A stretch of 11,020 nt of DNA. Source: Bacillota bacterium. Its GTDB lineage: Bacteria; Bacillota; Clostridia; Christensenellales; SZUA-584. Of the stretch, positions 1 to 4,510 are shown piece by piece. Numbering within the stretch: the stretch's first letter is position 1; each line of letters begins with the position of its first letter. Location of the stretch: the NCBI GenBank assembly GCA_023399095.1, contig JAEWQS010000133.1:1-11020 (forward strand). Direction: 5' to 3'. Made by a program: the position numbers and the translations under genes. The notes beneath the pieces were generated by a model that worked only from the letters and a program-made list of their open reading frames with translations, did no database searches and was not told the DNA's origin.

Positions 1-164
1 ACAACAAGGCTGGTAGACATACTGAAATAGAGTAACTGGTGAAGCCTGTGGAATATAGACCTATAGGTTAAGGTGCAGTTTATACTGCTCGGTTGCAAAT
101 TTGGTTTTCACACAGGCTGGTCTATAAACAGATGAAAATTTCGTCATATCAAAGTTGGTGTATA
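1..164 (+). other. Non-coding leader upstream of the PfkB kinase, possibly structured
   Basis: I see no convincing gene here. Frame 1 reads to a TAG at 28-30 and could be the last nine codons of an upstream gene, but this cannot be verified. The stretch contains complementary segments: 43-50 (AGCCTGTG) with 111-118 (CACAGGCT), 54-61 (TATAGACC) with 119-126 (GGTCTATA), and a GCAGT/ACTGC hairpin at 75-88. The two 8-base pairings cross each other, so they would compete or form a pseudoknot. AGGCT at 7-11 can also pair with 43-47. A weak promoter TTGGTT (101-106), 16 bases, TATAAA (123-128) may serve the kinase; if it is used, most of these pairings would lie outside the transcript. Confidence 0.3.
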
Positions 165-1313
165 ATGAAAAAGAATGAAATTGTTGTGGCAGGGCACCTC
201 TGTCTTGATTTGAGTCCTGCTTTTGATTCCACGCAGCCGCAAAGCGTCAGCACGCTTTTCCGTCCCGGACGGCTTATCAATATGAGCGGCATGACAGTAT
301 CTACCGGAGGGCCGGTATCCAATACGGGTTTTGCCATGTCGAGAATGGGAATTCATGTCCTTCCCATCGCAAAAATAGGCGATGATCCGTTTGGCAGGCT
401 CATTTCCGATATTTCGGTTACTCAAACAGGGAACGCTATTCGCCCACAAGCAGGCGTTCAGACATCGTATTCCATCGTACTTTCACCGCCCGGTATTGAC
501 CGTATCATTCTGCACGATCCGGCAGGAAACAATGCATTCACGGCAGATGATATTGATTATAGCGCATTAGAAAGCGCGTCATTCTTCCACTACGGATATC
601 CGCCGCTTATGAAAAAGATGTATGAGAACGACGGTTCGGAATTGTCACGCATGTTTTCGCTCGCGAAGCAGCGGGGCGCCGTGACTTCTTTGGATATGGC
701 TTTGCCGGACGCGGCAAGTGAATCGGGCCGGGTCAACTGGCTATCGGTGCTCGAAAAAGCATTGCCATTCGTGGATCTTTTTTTACCGAGTATTGAAGAA
801 GCGCTTTTCATGCTGGACCGTGCCGAATATGACAGAATAGCAAGCCGTCTCTCGGGCGATGAATTCACACAACATTTAGATTTCGAAAAAATCAGAAACT
901 TAGGCACTAAGATACTCAATATGGGGTCTAAGCTTGCACTTATAAAATGCGGCGCGCATGGGATCTATTTGCGAACTGCCGAAGCGAGTCACATGGCCCA
1001 GATCGGCAAAGAAAATTGGACAAACAGGGAATTGTTTCAGCCGACCTACCGCGTGGAAAACTTCAAGTCAGCCCTCGGGGGCGGCGATACCACAATAGCC
1101 GGCTTTCTTTCTGCGATGATACGCGGCTTTGCTCTGGAGGACTGTGCACGAATCGCATGTCTTTCCGGCGCTCTTTGCTGCACCACGTATGACGCCATCA
1201 GCGCCATACGCCCAATTGAGCAGATTTTCGAACGAAGAGATCATGTACTCAATGCCACGCAACTCCCATCGGGACACTTATGCTACAGCGAAAAGGAAAG
1301 GTTATTCTTATAA
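165..1313 (+). CDS. PfkB/ribokinase-family carbohydrate kinase
   Basis: Cytoplasmic kinase of 382 residues that should transfer the ATP gamma-phosphate to a hydroxyl of a sugar or nucleoside; the substrate is not evident. Family marks seen are the N-terminal glycine pair in TGGPVSN (47-53), GDDPFG (72-77) typical of the substrate-domain lid, and the C-terminal GGGDTTIAGF beginning at 305. The last matches the family GAGD anion-hole/catalytic motif with D308 as the catalytic base; here the second residue is Gly instead of Ala. The protein is longer than the usual 300-330 residues, with extra sequence around 210-245 and a C-terminal extension. I chose ATG 165 because the conserved domain starts at once (KKNEIVVAGHLCLDL). 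The earlier in-frame ATG at 93 would add 24 unconserved residues. The RBS is weak (GGTG at 157-160). The stop TAA overlaps the next start (TAATG), so the two genes are translationally coupled. Confidence 0.88.
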   Translation: MKKNEIVVAGHLCLDLSPAFDSTQPQSVSTLFRPGRLINMSGMTVSTGGPVSNTGFAMSRMGIHVLPIAKIGDDPFGRLISDISVTQTGNAIRPQAGVQTSYSIVLSPPGIDRIILHDPAGNNAFTADDIDYSALESASFFHYGYPPLMKKMYENDGSELSRMFSLAKQRGAVTSLDMALPDAASESGRVNWLSVLEKALPFVDLFLPSIEEALFMLDRAEYDRIASRLSGDEFTQHLDFEKIRNLGTKILNMGSKLALIKCGAHGIYLRTAEASHMAQIGKENWTNRELFQPTYRVENFKSALGGGDTTIAGFLSAMIRGFALEDCARIACLSGALCCTTYDAISAIRPIEQIFERRDHVLNATQLPSGHLCYSEKERLFL

Positions 1314-1477
1314 TGAGTATTAAGACAAAGCTAAGCTCCGTGCTCGATCGCATACGTAATCCTGAACAGGATGAAAACGAAAAGGCATTCTTACACGACT
1401 TGGGATTTAAACGGCTGCTCTTCTTTGTGCCTTTTCTTATTGCGGCCTTGATATTCTTTCTTTTGTCGCTGAAATAA
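1313..1477 (+). CDS. Small single-pass membrane protein, coupled to the kinase gene
   Basis: Protein of 54 residues that I do not recognise. The first 33 residues are charged and hydrophilic (KTKLSSVLDRIRNPEQDENEK) and are followed by one hydrophobic span (about 35-52, LLFFVPFLIAALIFFLLSL) ending with a terminal Lys. This predicts a C-tail-anchored inner-membrane protein with the N-terminus in the cytoplasm. The start ATG overlaps the kinase stop by one base, with a purine-rich AAAGGAAAGG about 12 bases upstream, so translation probably depends on the kinase. An in-frame ATG at 1280 lies inside the kinase and has no better RBS. It could tether or regulate the kinase, but that is only inference from coupling. 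Confidence 0.6.
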   Translation: MSIKTKLSSVLDRIRNPEQDENEKAFLHDLGFKRLLFFVPFLIAALIFFLLSLK

Positions 1478-1490
1478 TTGGCATATGCCC

Positions 1491-1536
1491 TTTATTTGCC
1501 CTGTAAAATATGTTATAATGTATCATATCGCATAAT
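1491..1536 (+). promoter_or_regulatory. Promoter and possible operator of the DtxR-type regulator
   Basis: There is a perfect TATAAT at 1514-1519. The best-spaced -35 is poor (TTTATT, 1491-1496, 17-base spacer). An imperfect dyad, ATAATG (1515-1520), 10 bases, CATAAT (1531-1536), overlaps the -10 and the likely start site. That is where a DtxR-family repressor would bind its own promoter, but the sequence does not match the known DtxR or MntR box consensus. Confidence 0.4.
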
Positions 1537-1550
1537 TAGGTGGTGTAGGT

Positions 1551-1922
1551 ATGGATGTAAGTGAATCCTTGGAAATGTATCTGGAAGCCATTCTCGAGCT
1601 GGAGGCGAAAAACAGCATGGTACGATCAGTGGATATCGCGCGCTTTTTGGGCGTCACCAAGCCCAGCGTCAACCGTGCGATGAGCCATTTGAAAAAAGAG
1701 GGGTATATCAACCAAGAGCCCTACGGCGATATCGCGTTCACGGAGAAAGGGCGCAGCAAAGCCTCACGTATCCACGAGCTTCATCACGTGATCACAGATT
1801 TTCTCGTAAAATCACTGGGGATTGATATCACAGTCGCCGAAGCCGATGCCTGCCGCATGGAGCATGTGATTTCACCCGAGACCGTGAAAGCCATGAAAGC
1901 ATACTTAAGATCGCAACCGTAA
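1551..1922 (+). CDS. DtxR-family metal-dependent transcriptional regulator, minimal form
   Basis: DNA-binding repressor of 123 residues. Residues 1-72 form the winged helix, including SVDIARFLGVTKPSVNRAM (26-44) as the recognition helix-turn-helix. Residues 73-120 form the dimerisation and metal-binding domain. Candidate metal ligands by alignment to DtxR/MntR from memory are M9 (in LEMYLE), H78, and the C101-R-M-E104-H105 motif. A Cys at the first position of CxxEH resembles iron-sensing DtxR (ACRWEH) more than manganese-sensing MntR, which has Glu there. This suggests, but does not prove, Fe(II) sensing. The SH3-like C-terminal domain of classical DtxR is absent. ATG 1551 follows an AGGTGG site at 1539-1544. 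The gene converges with the small Cys-rich gene, leaving five bases between the stop codons. No metal transporter is adjacent, so the target may be elsewhere. Confidence 0.88.
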   Translation: MDVSESLEMYLEAILELEAKNSMVRSVDIARFLGVTKPSVNRAMSHLKKEGYINQEPYGDIAFTEKGRSKASRIHELHHVITDFLVKSLGIDITVAEADACRMEHVISPETVKAMKAYLRSQP

Positions 1923-1927
1923 TAAGC

Positions 1928-2083
1928 CTATTCGTACATCTCAAGGCTCTGCTGGCATTCGTTGCAGTATCCGCTGTTTAGGTCATAGCAATCCTGACAC
2001 ATGTATGCGTTGCAGCCCCTGCAGTTTTGCATCGAGCGAGTTTCCATAGATTTTTTGCAGCCTGAGCAGTTCATGTTAGACAT
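1928..2083 (-). CDS. 51-residue protein with four CxxC motifs, putative zinc-binding
   Basis: Short gene read from ATG at 2083 to TAG at 1928-1930. Eight cysteines lie in four CxxC pairs: C6/C9, C21/C24, C29/C32 and C40/C43. The arrangement CSGC, CRGC, CQDC, CNEC could bind two Zn(II) ions as a cross-braced treble-clef or B-box-like fold. There is no signal peptide or membrane span, so it is probably cytoplasmic. A strong Shine-Dalgarno AAAGGGGAA (2091-2098 region) is placed seven to eight bases before the ATG, which supports real translation. The family is not one I can name. It is convergent with the DtxR-type regulator and divergent from rpsF. No clear promoter or terminator was seen for it. 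Confidence 0.72.
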   Translation of the reverse strand: MSNMNCSGCKKSMETRSMQNCRGCNAYMCQDCYDLNSGYCNECQQSLEMYE

Positions 2084-2210
2084 ATGTTATTCCCCTTTTG
2101 ATTATGCTGCTTATAGTATCTGCATCTGTTGCGCTTTCATACTTTTGGTCTATTGAAAGATCACTACACTAGAATTTTCTTAATGCACAGCGATTCAGAC
2201 AATTTTTTTG

Positions 2211-2239
2211 TTGTCAGTGCGAATCAACGATGATATAAT
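2211..2239 (+). promoter_or_regulatory. Sigma-A promoter of the rpsF operon
   Basis: TTGTCA (2211-2216), a 17-base spacer and TATAAT (2234-2239), with TG one base before the -10 (extended -10), give a near-consensus strong promoter. The -35 lies within a dyad: GATTC/GAATC (2192-2196 with 2221-2225) around GACAA/TTGTC (2198-2202 with 2211-2215). The dyad may be an operator or chance. Confidence 0.8.
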
Positions 2240-2281
2240 CATTCGATGTAGCGTCTTTCTTGCTCTGCACGTTTTGCTGCA

Positions 2282-2322
2282 GGGCCAACATCCGGCTACA
2301 GGAAACCTGTATCGGAGAGTCC
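2282..2322 (+). ncRNA. S6:S18 ribosomal-protein leader RNA (rpsF autoregulatory element)
   Basis: The leader folds into a closing stem 2282-2285 with 2319-2322 (GGGC/GTCC, one G-U), a CCG/CGG helix (2292-2294 with 2313-2315) and an apical stem TACAGG/CCTGTA (2297-2302 with 2306-2311) capped by AAA. An asymmetric internal loop carries the CCG segment. This matches the known rpsF leader motif that mimics the 16S rRNA binding site of the S6:S18 complex. Excess S6:S18 should bind and repress translation of the operon. It ends shortly before the rpsF Shine-Dalgarno AGGGAGG (2327-2333), consistent with occlusion of ribosome entry. The match is from memory of the motif and by hand-folding. Confidence 0.75.
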
Positions 2323-2338
2323 AAAAGGGAGGTAGAAA

Positions 2339-2620
2339 ATGAATAAGTACGAAAGCATGTATATTTTGAAGCCAGACTTAGACGAGGAAACGCGCAAAGC
2401 GTTGATTGAGAAATTCTCCACACTCGTCACGGAAAACGGCGGACAAGTTGAAAAAGTCGACGAATGGGGGCAAAGAAAGCTCGCATACGAAATCGACTAC
2501 ATCAAAGAAGGTTACTATGTGCTCATGACTTTTGAAGCACCATCTGAGTTGCCTTTAGAGCTTGAACGTAATTACAACATCAGCGACAGTGTAATAAGAT
2601 TTAATGTGATAAGACTGTAA
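2339..2620 (+). CDS. rpsF: 30S ribosomal protein S6
   Basis: Full-length S6 of 93 residues, a component of the central domain (platform) of the small subunit where it binds 16S rRNA together with S18. Recognisable S6 features are the opening MNKYESMYILKPDLDEE, the GGQVEKVDEWGQRKLAYEI strand-turn-strand centred near residue 40, and the C-terminal NISDSVIRFNVIRL. It lacks the acidic tail found in enterobacteria, as is usual in Firmicutes. ATG 2339 follows an excellent AGGGAGG RBS. It is first in the classical rpsF-ssb-rpsR operon, driven from 2211-2239 and probably controlled by the leader RNA at 2282-2322. Confidence 0.97.
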   Translation: MNKYESMYILKPDLDEETRKALIEKFSTLVTENGGQVEKVDEWGQRKLAYEIDYIKEGYYVLMTFEAPSELPLELERNYNISDSVIRFNVIRL

Positions 2621-2635
2621 AGGCAGGTTTGTATT

Positions 2636-3055
2636 ATGAACAGAGCCGTAATAATCGGAAATTTAACAAAAGACCCGGAGCTTCGGACAACACCACAGGG
2701 CATATCTGTATGCACGTTCACCGTCGCAGTCAACAGAGGTTTTGGTGACAAAAAAGATGTTGACTATATCCCCATCGTCACATGGCGAGGGCTGGCGGAC
2801 AACTGCGGAAGATTTTTGGCCAAGGGACGTAAAGTCGGTGTGTCCGGGCGGATACAGACACGAAGCTACGACGCTAACAACGGTGAAAGACGCTATGTAA
2901 CCGAAATCGTAGCTGATGATGTGGAATTCTTAACGCCCAAGGGCGAGGGCGGCAGCCGTATGGCTGATGTTCCCCCGCCGCCGGACGATGCGGGACTTTT
3001 CGGTGATGAGCCGGACGATTTTGAGCCTCTGGACGATGAACAGATGCCTTTTTGA
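2636..3055 (+). CDS. ssb: Single-stranded DNA-binding protein
   Basis: SSB of 139 residues. It coats single-stranded DNA during replication, repair and recombination, normally as a homotetramer. Residues 1-101 form the OB fold (MNRAVIIGNLTKDPELR start; VDYIPIVTWRGLADNCGRFLAKG; VGVSGRIQTRSY; ADDVEFL). The linker (102-128) is short and rich in Gly, Pro and Asp. The acidic C-terminal tip DDEQMPF matches the protein-interaction tip DDDIPF with substitutions at the middle positions. The length is at the short end for Firmicute SSB, owing to the short linker. It lies 15 bases after rpsF with a modest RBS (GCAGG at 2623-2627) and between the genes for the two ribosomal proteins. Confidence 0.96.
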   Translation: MNRAVIIGNLTKDPELRTTPQGISVCTFTVAVNRGFGDKKDVDYIPIVTWRGLADNCGRFLAKGRKVGVSGRIQTRSYDANNGERRYVTEIVADDVEFLTPKGEGGSRMADVPPPPDDAGLFGDEPDDFEPLDDEQMPF

Positions 3056-3074
3056 CAAAATATAAGGAGGAGTC

Positions 3075-3326
3075 ATGATGAACGACGATCGGTCACAGAA
3101 AAAAATGCGGCGCGGCAAGCCCCGACGCAAGATTTGTGCATTTTGTGCGGATAAATCAAAAAGCATTGATTATAAAGACACAATGAAACTCAAGCGCTTT
3201 TTAACAGAGCGCGGCAAGATTCAGCCGAGGCGGACATCCGGCGTATGCGCGAAGCACCAAAGAGAGCTCGCGATATCGATCAAGCGTGCCCGCATGATGG
3301 CGTTGCTGCCGTATTCGCAGGACTAA
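3075..3326 (+). CDS. rpsR: 30S ribosomal protein S18
   Basis: S18 of 83 residues that pairs with S6 on the platform of the 30S subunit. The family core is clear: RRKICAFCADK, IDYKD, LKRFLTERGKIQPRRTSGVCAKHQRELAISIKRAR and MALLPY. C21, C24, C58 and H61 form the zinc-binding set of the Cys-containing (C+) version of S18, so the protein probably carries Zn(II); many bacteria carry a C- version. Two adjacent ATG codons (3075 and 3078) follow AAGGAGG (3064-3070). The second gives the better spacing, so the protein may be one residue shorter. It is the last gene of the operon. Confidence 0.96.
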   Translation: MMNDDRSQKKMRRGKPRRKICAFCADKSKSIDYKDTMKLKRFLTERGKIQPRRTSGVCAKHQRELAISIKRARMMALLPYSQD

Positions 3327-3373
3327 CACACCCGAAAAAGCCAATGATATTAAGATAAGCTAAGAATCAAAAT

Positions 3374-3406
3374 GTGGAGTGTCATAAACGATATTCCACT
3401 TTTTTT
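3374..3406 (+). terminator. Rho-independent terminator of rpsF-ssb-rpsR
   Basis: A ten-base-pair stem, GTGGAGTGTC (3374-3383) with GATATTCCAC (3390-3399) including two G-U pairs, has loop ATAAAC and is followed directly by seven T residues (3400-3406). It lies 48 bases after rpsR. Confidence 0.88.
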
Positions 3407-3497
3407 ACACAAATATAGATGAAATAGAGAAAACACAATAAAACGAACAAAAATGCGGCGAAACTTCTTGAAATATAAATTTTCAGGAGGTACACCA

Positions 3498-3649
3498 ATG
3501 AAACTATAGAATATCATAATCCCTGTCCGTCAGTTATATTTTTTGCGGTATTAACCGCTGGGTTCTTTGTTATTCCTCATTTAACTTCCTTATCATTATT
3601 GACATGCTTATCATTTCTGTTTTTAAAGAATGACGTTTATTTTATATAA
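3498..3649 (+). pseudogene. Small two-helix membrane protein, frameshifted right after its start
   Basis: A near-ideal RBS (AGGAGG, 3485-3490) leads to ATG 3498, but this frame stops after three codons (M-K-L-TAG). The frame two bases on is open from 3479 to a TAA at 3647-3649 with no start codon of its own. If the AAA run at 3501-3503 had one more A, a continuous 50-residue protein would result. It would begin MKTIEYHNPCPSV, followed by two hydrophobic spans (about 14-27, IFFAVLTAGFFVIP, and 29-43), and end LKNDVYFI. This is the simplest explanation of a good RBS next to an unusually hydrophobic open frame. It may be a real mutation, a slippage (phase-variable) site or a sequencing error. 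I recognise no family. It lies 39 bases before the double-glycine peptide gene and may have been its partner. Confidence 0.6.
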
Positions 3650-3673
3650 GTTTGCTTTATATATAAAATAAAC
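3635..3673. repeat. AT-rich 14-bp perfect inverted repeat
   Basis: Arm GTTTATTTTATATA (3635-3648) is exactly complementary to 3660-3673, with 11 bases between. It covers the end of the broken small gene and stops four bases before the RBS of the 3689 gene (CTGGAGG, 3677-3683). It could be a regulator-binding site, or an RNA hairpin that controls translation of the downstream peptide. Confidence 0.7.
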
Positions 3674-3688
3674 TTCCTGGAGGATTTT

Positions 3689-3982
3689 ATGAAACTTCCA
3701 AAACCGACTGGCGAAAAAATTCCGGACGAAGCCTTGGAGCAAGTTGCAGGGGGATATGGACAGTTCAGCAAAAACAATACTGTTCATCCGCACACCGGAA
3801 CACCGTATACCATCACCACAACAAGATATTGCGATTTTGCACCTGACAACGGAACTTTTGAAATGTACTTCAATCAGACAACTACCAATTGCCCATATTT
3901 TATATGGAAAACCGGAAGAGCTACCAGCCCTTCGTGCGTTAACTGTGATAATTACAATGTCTCTACGGAGTTTTCATCCTAA
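3689..3982 (+). CDS. Double-glycine-leader peptide, bacteriocin/RiPP precursor-like
   Basis: Protein of 97 residues. The N-terminus (KIPDEALEQVAGG, residues 10-22) has the acidic amphipathic pattern and Gly-Gly end of leaders cleaved by C39-peptidase ABC exporters during bacteriocin and RiPP secretion. Cleavage after G22 would release about 75 residues rich in Thr, Asn and aromatics, with four cysteines (C48, C68, C83, C86; the last two as CVNC). These could form disulfides, be modified, or bind metal. There is no signal peptide or membrane span. ATG 3689 is well placed after CTGGAGG. No modification enzyme, C39 exporter or immunity gene is recognisable in the window; the only candidate partner is the broken small membrane protein just upstream. 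The core resembles no bacteriocin that I know, so the function remains open. The leader call is by pattern only. Confidence 0.62.
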   Translation: MKLPKPTGEKIPDEALEQVAGGYGQFSKNNTVHPHTGTPYTITTTRYCDFAPDNGTFEMYFNQTTTNCPYFIWKTGRATSPSCVNCDNYNVSTEFSS

Positions 3983-4022
3983 AAAGGTTTTTAAGCGTAT
4001 CGATCAATAGACAAGGTTATTT

Positions 4023-4125
4023 ACCGAAGAAAAAAAAGAAAAGGCTCCAACAAACCTACGGTCCCTCATAGCGCTGAAAAAGCCGCTCTTCTTTTTATGC
4101 GAAATTCAGATTTCTTTTCTTCGGT
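4023..4125. repeat. 11-bp inverted repeat framing a ~100-bp intergenic block
   Basis: ACCGAAGAAAA (4023-4033) and its exact complement TTTTCTTCGGT (4115-4125) bracket a 103-bp block, with TTA just outside on the left and TATAA on the right. It could be the ends of a miniature element or the stem of a transcript end. No flanking target duplication is clear. Confidence 0.4.
4070..4096 (+). terminator. Candidate terminator of the double-glycine peptide gene
   Basis: AGCGCT (4070-4075) pairs with AGCCGCT (4081-4087) with a one-base bulge around GAAAA, followed by CTTCTTTTT. The stem is short, so this is a weak call, but no better stop signal is seen after 3982. Confidence 0.4.
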
Positions 4126-4159
4126 ATAATGCATGTTCCAGCTTACTATCTGAATAAGG

Positions 4160-4330
4160 TCATTTCTTCTTTGACATAAAAACACCGACACCGACAAGTA
4201 TCAGTTCTATGGCAAAGAATCCACCCATAGCCTTTCCATCAACCAGACCCAGCCAAATTAATATGCCAGAGGCTACAATCATGACTATGGCTGCAGTGAG
4301 TATTATTTGTCCCAGTTTTCTTCTTTTCAT
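4160..4330 (-). CDS. Small membrane protein with two predicted helices
   Basis: Gene of 56 residues read from ATG 4330 to TGA 4160-4162, with a Shine-Dalgarno GAGGAG at 4339-4344 eight bases from the start. The protein opens with a basic MKRRKLGQ, then a hydrophobic span (about 9-29, IILTAAIVMIVASGILIWLGL), a short polar turn (VDGKAMG) and a second hydrophobic span (about 37-52), and it ends in SKKK. The basic ends predict both termini in the cytoplasm. I do not recognise a family. It lies downstream of the YtrA-type transporter operon on the same strand, separated by the remnant of a third permease copy, and may belong to that operon or have its own promoter near 4380. Confidence 0.6.
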   Translation of the reverse strand: MKRRKLGQIILTAAIVMIVASGILIWLGLVDGKAMGGFFAIELILVGVGVFMSKKK

Positions 4331-4360
4331 CACGCTTACTCCTCATTTTCAAATCACGTT

Positions 4361-4385
4361 CCGCATAGTGCGGGTTAAAATTATA
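4361..4385 (-). promoter_or_regulatory. Possible promoter of the 56-residue membrane protein
   Basis: A TATAAT on the minus strand (4380-4385) is followed after six bases by a short hairpin, CCGCA/TGCGG (4361-4365 with 4369-4373), at the likely start site. The -35 is poor: TTGTCA (4400-4405) is only 14 bases away. Confidence 0.3.
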
Positions 4386-4445
4386 TAGGAGGACACAAAT
4401 GACAACACAGCAATTGCAGCGATACAAAATGGTATCAGTGCTCAC

Positions 4446-4510
4446 CTTAAGTATAAGTCCTCTTATATTGCTACTTTACTCCTGCGATTTTTCGCTTTGA
4501 ATCCAAGTTA
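4446..4510 (-). pseudogene. Remnant of a third tandem ABC-2 permease copy (5' end only)
   Basis: Read on the minus strand, the region after the second permease gene repeats the spacer found between the first and second genes: GATTCAAAG, then CGCAGGAGT, then codons for RGLILK. The start codon is ATA (4464-4466) instead of ATG, and similarity ends after AAG (4446-4448). The distance from this lost start to the second permease start (5137) is 671 bases, identical to that between the second and first starts (5137 and 5808). It is therefore the decayed 5' end of a third tandem copy, truncated after about seven codons. Confidence 0.75.

Noticed and set aside
93..164. Upstream 24-residue extension of the kinase.
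   Set aside because: It shows no family similarity and covers the inverted-repeat leader and the possible promoter. ATG 165 begins the conserved domain.
3545..3558. GCGGT-ATTA-ACCGC hairpin as a terminator.
   Set aside because: It has only five base pairs, no following T tract, and it lies inside the hydrophobic reading frame.
3599..3627. TTGACA-17-TTTAAA promoter for the double-glycine gene.
   Set aside because: TTGACA falls on Leu-Thr codons of the broken membrane protein and the -10 is poor, so it may be chance. The promoter is more likely before 3498, though no good one was seen there.
4239..4445. Minus-strand 68-codon frame with several cysteines upstream of the 56-residue gene.
   Set aside because: It is mostly an out-of-frame reading of the small membrane protein gene, which has the RBS. 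Its beginning continues the permease remnant.
4399..4500. Plus-strand 33-codon frame with AGGAGG before its ATG (MTTQQLQRYK start).
   Set aside because: Its second half runs antisense through the permease remnant and spacer, which explains the sequence better. The AGGAGG is the complement of the minus-strand promoter region. No protein family is recognised.
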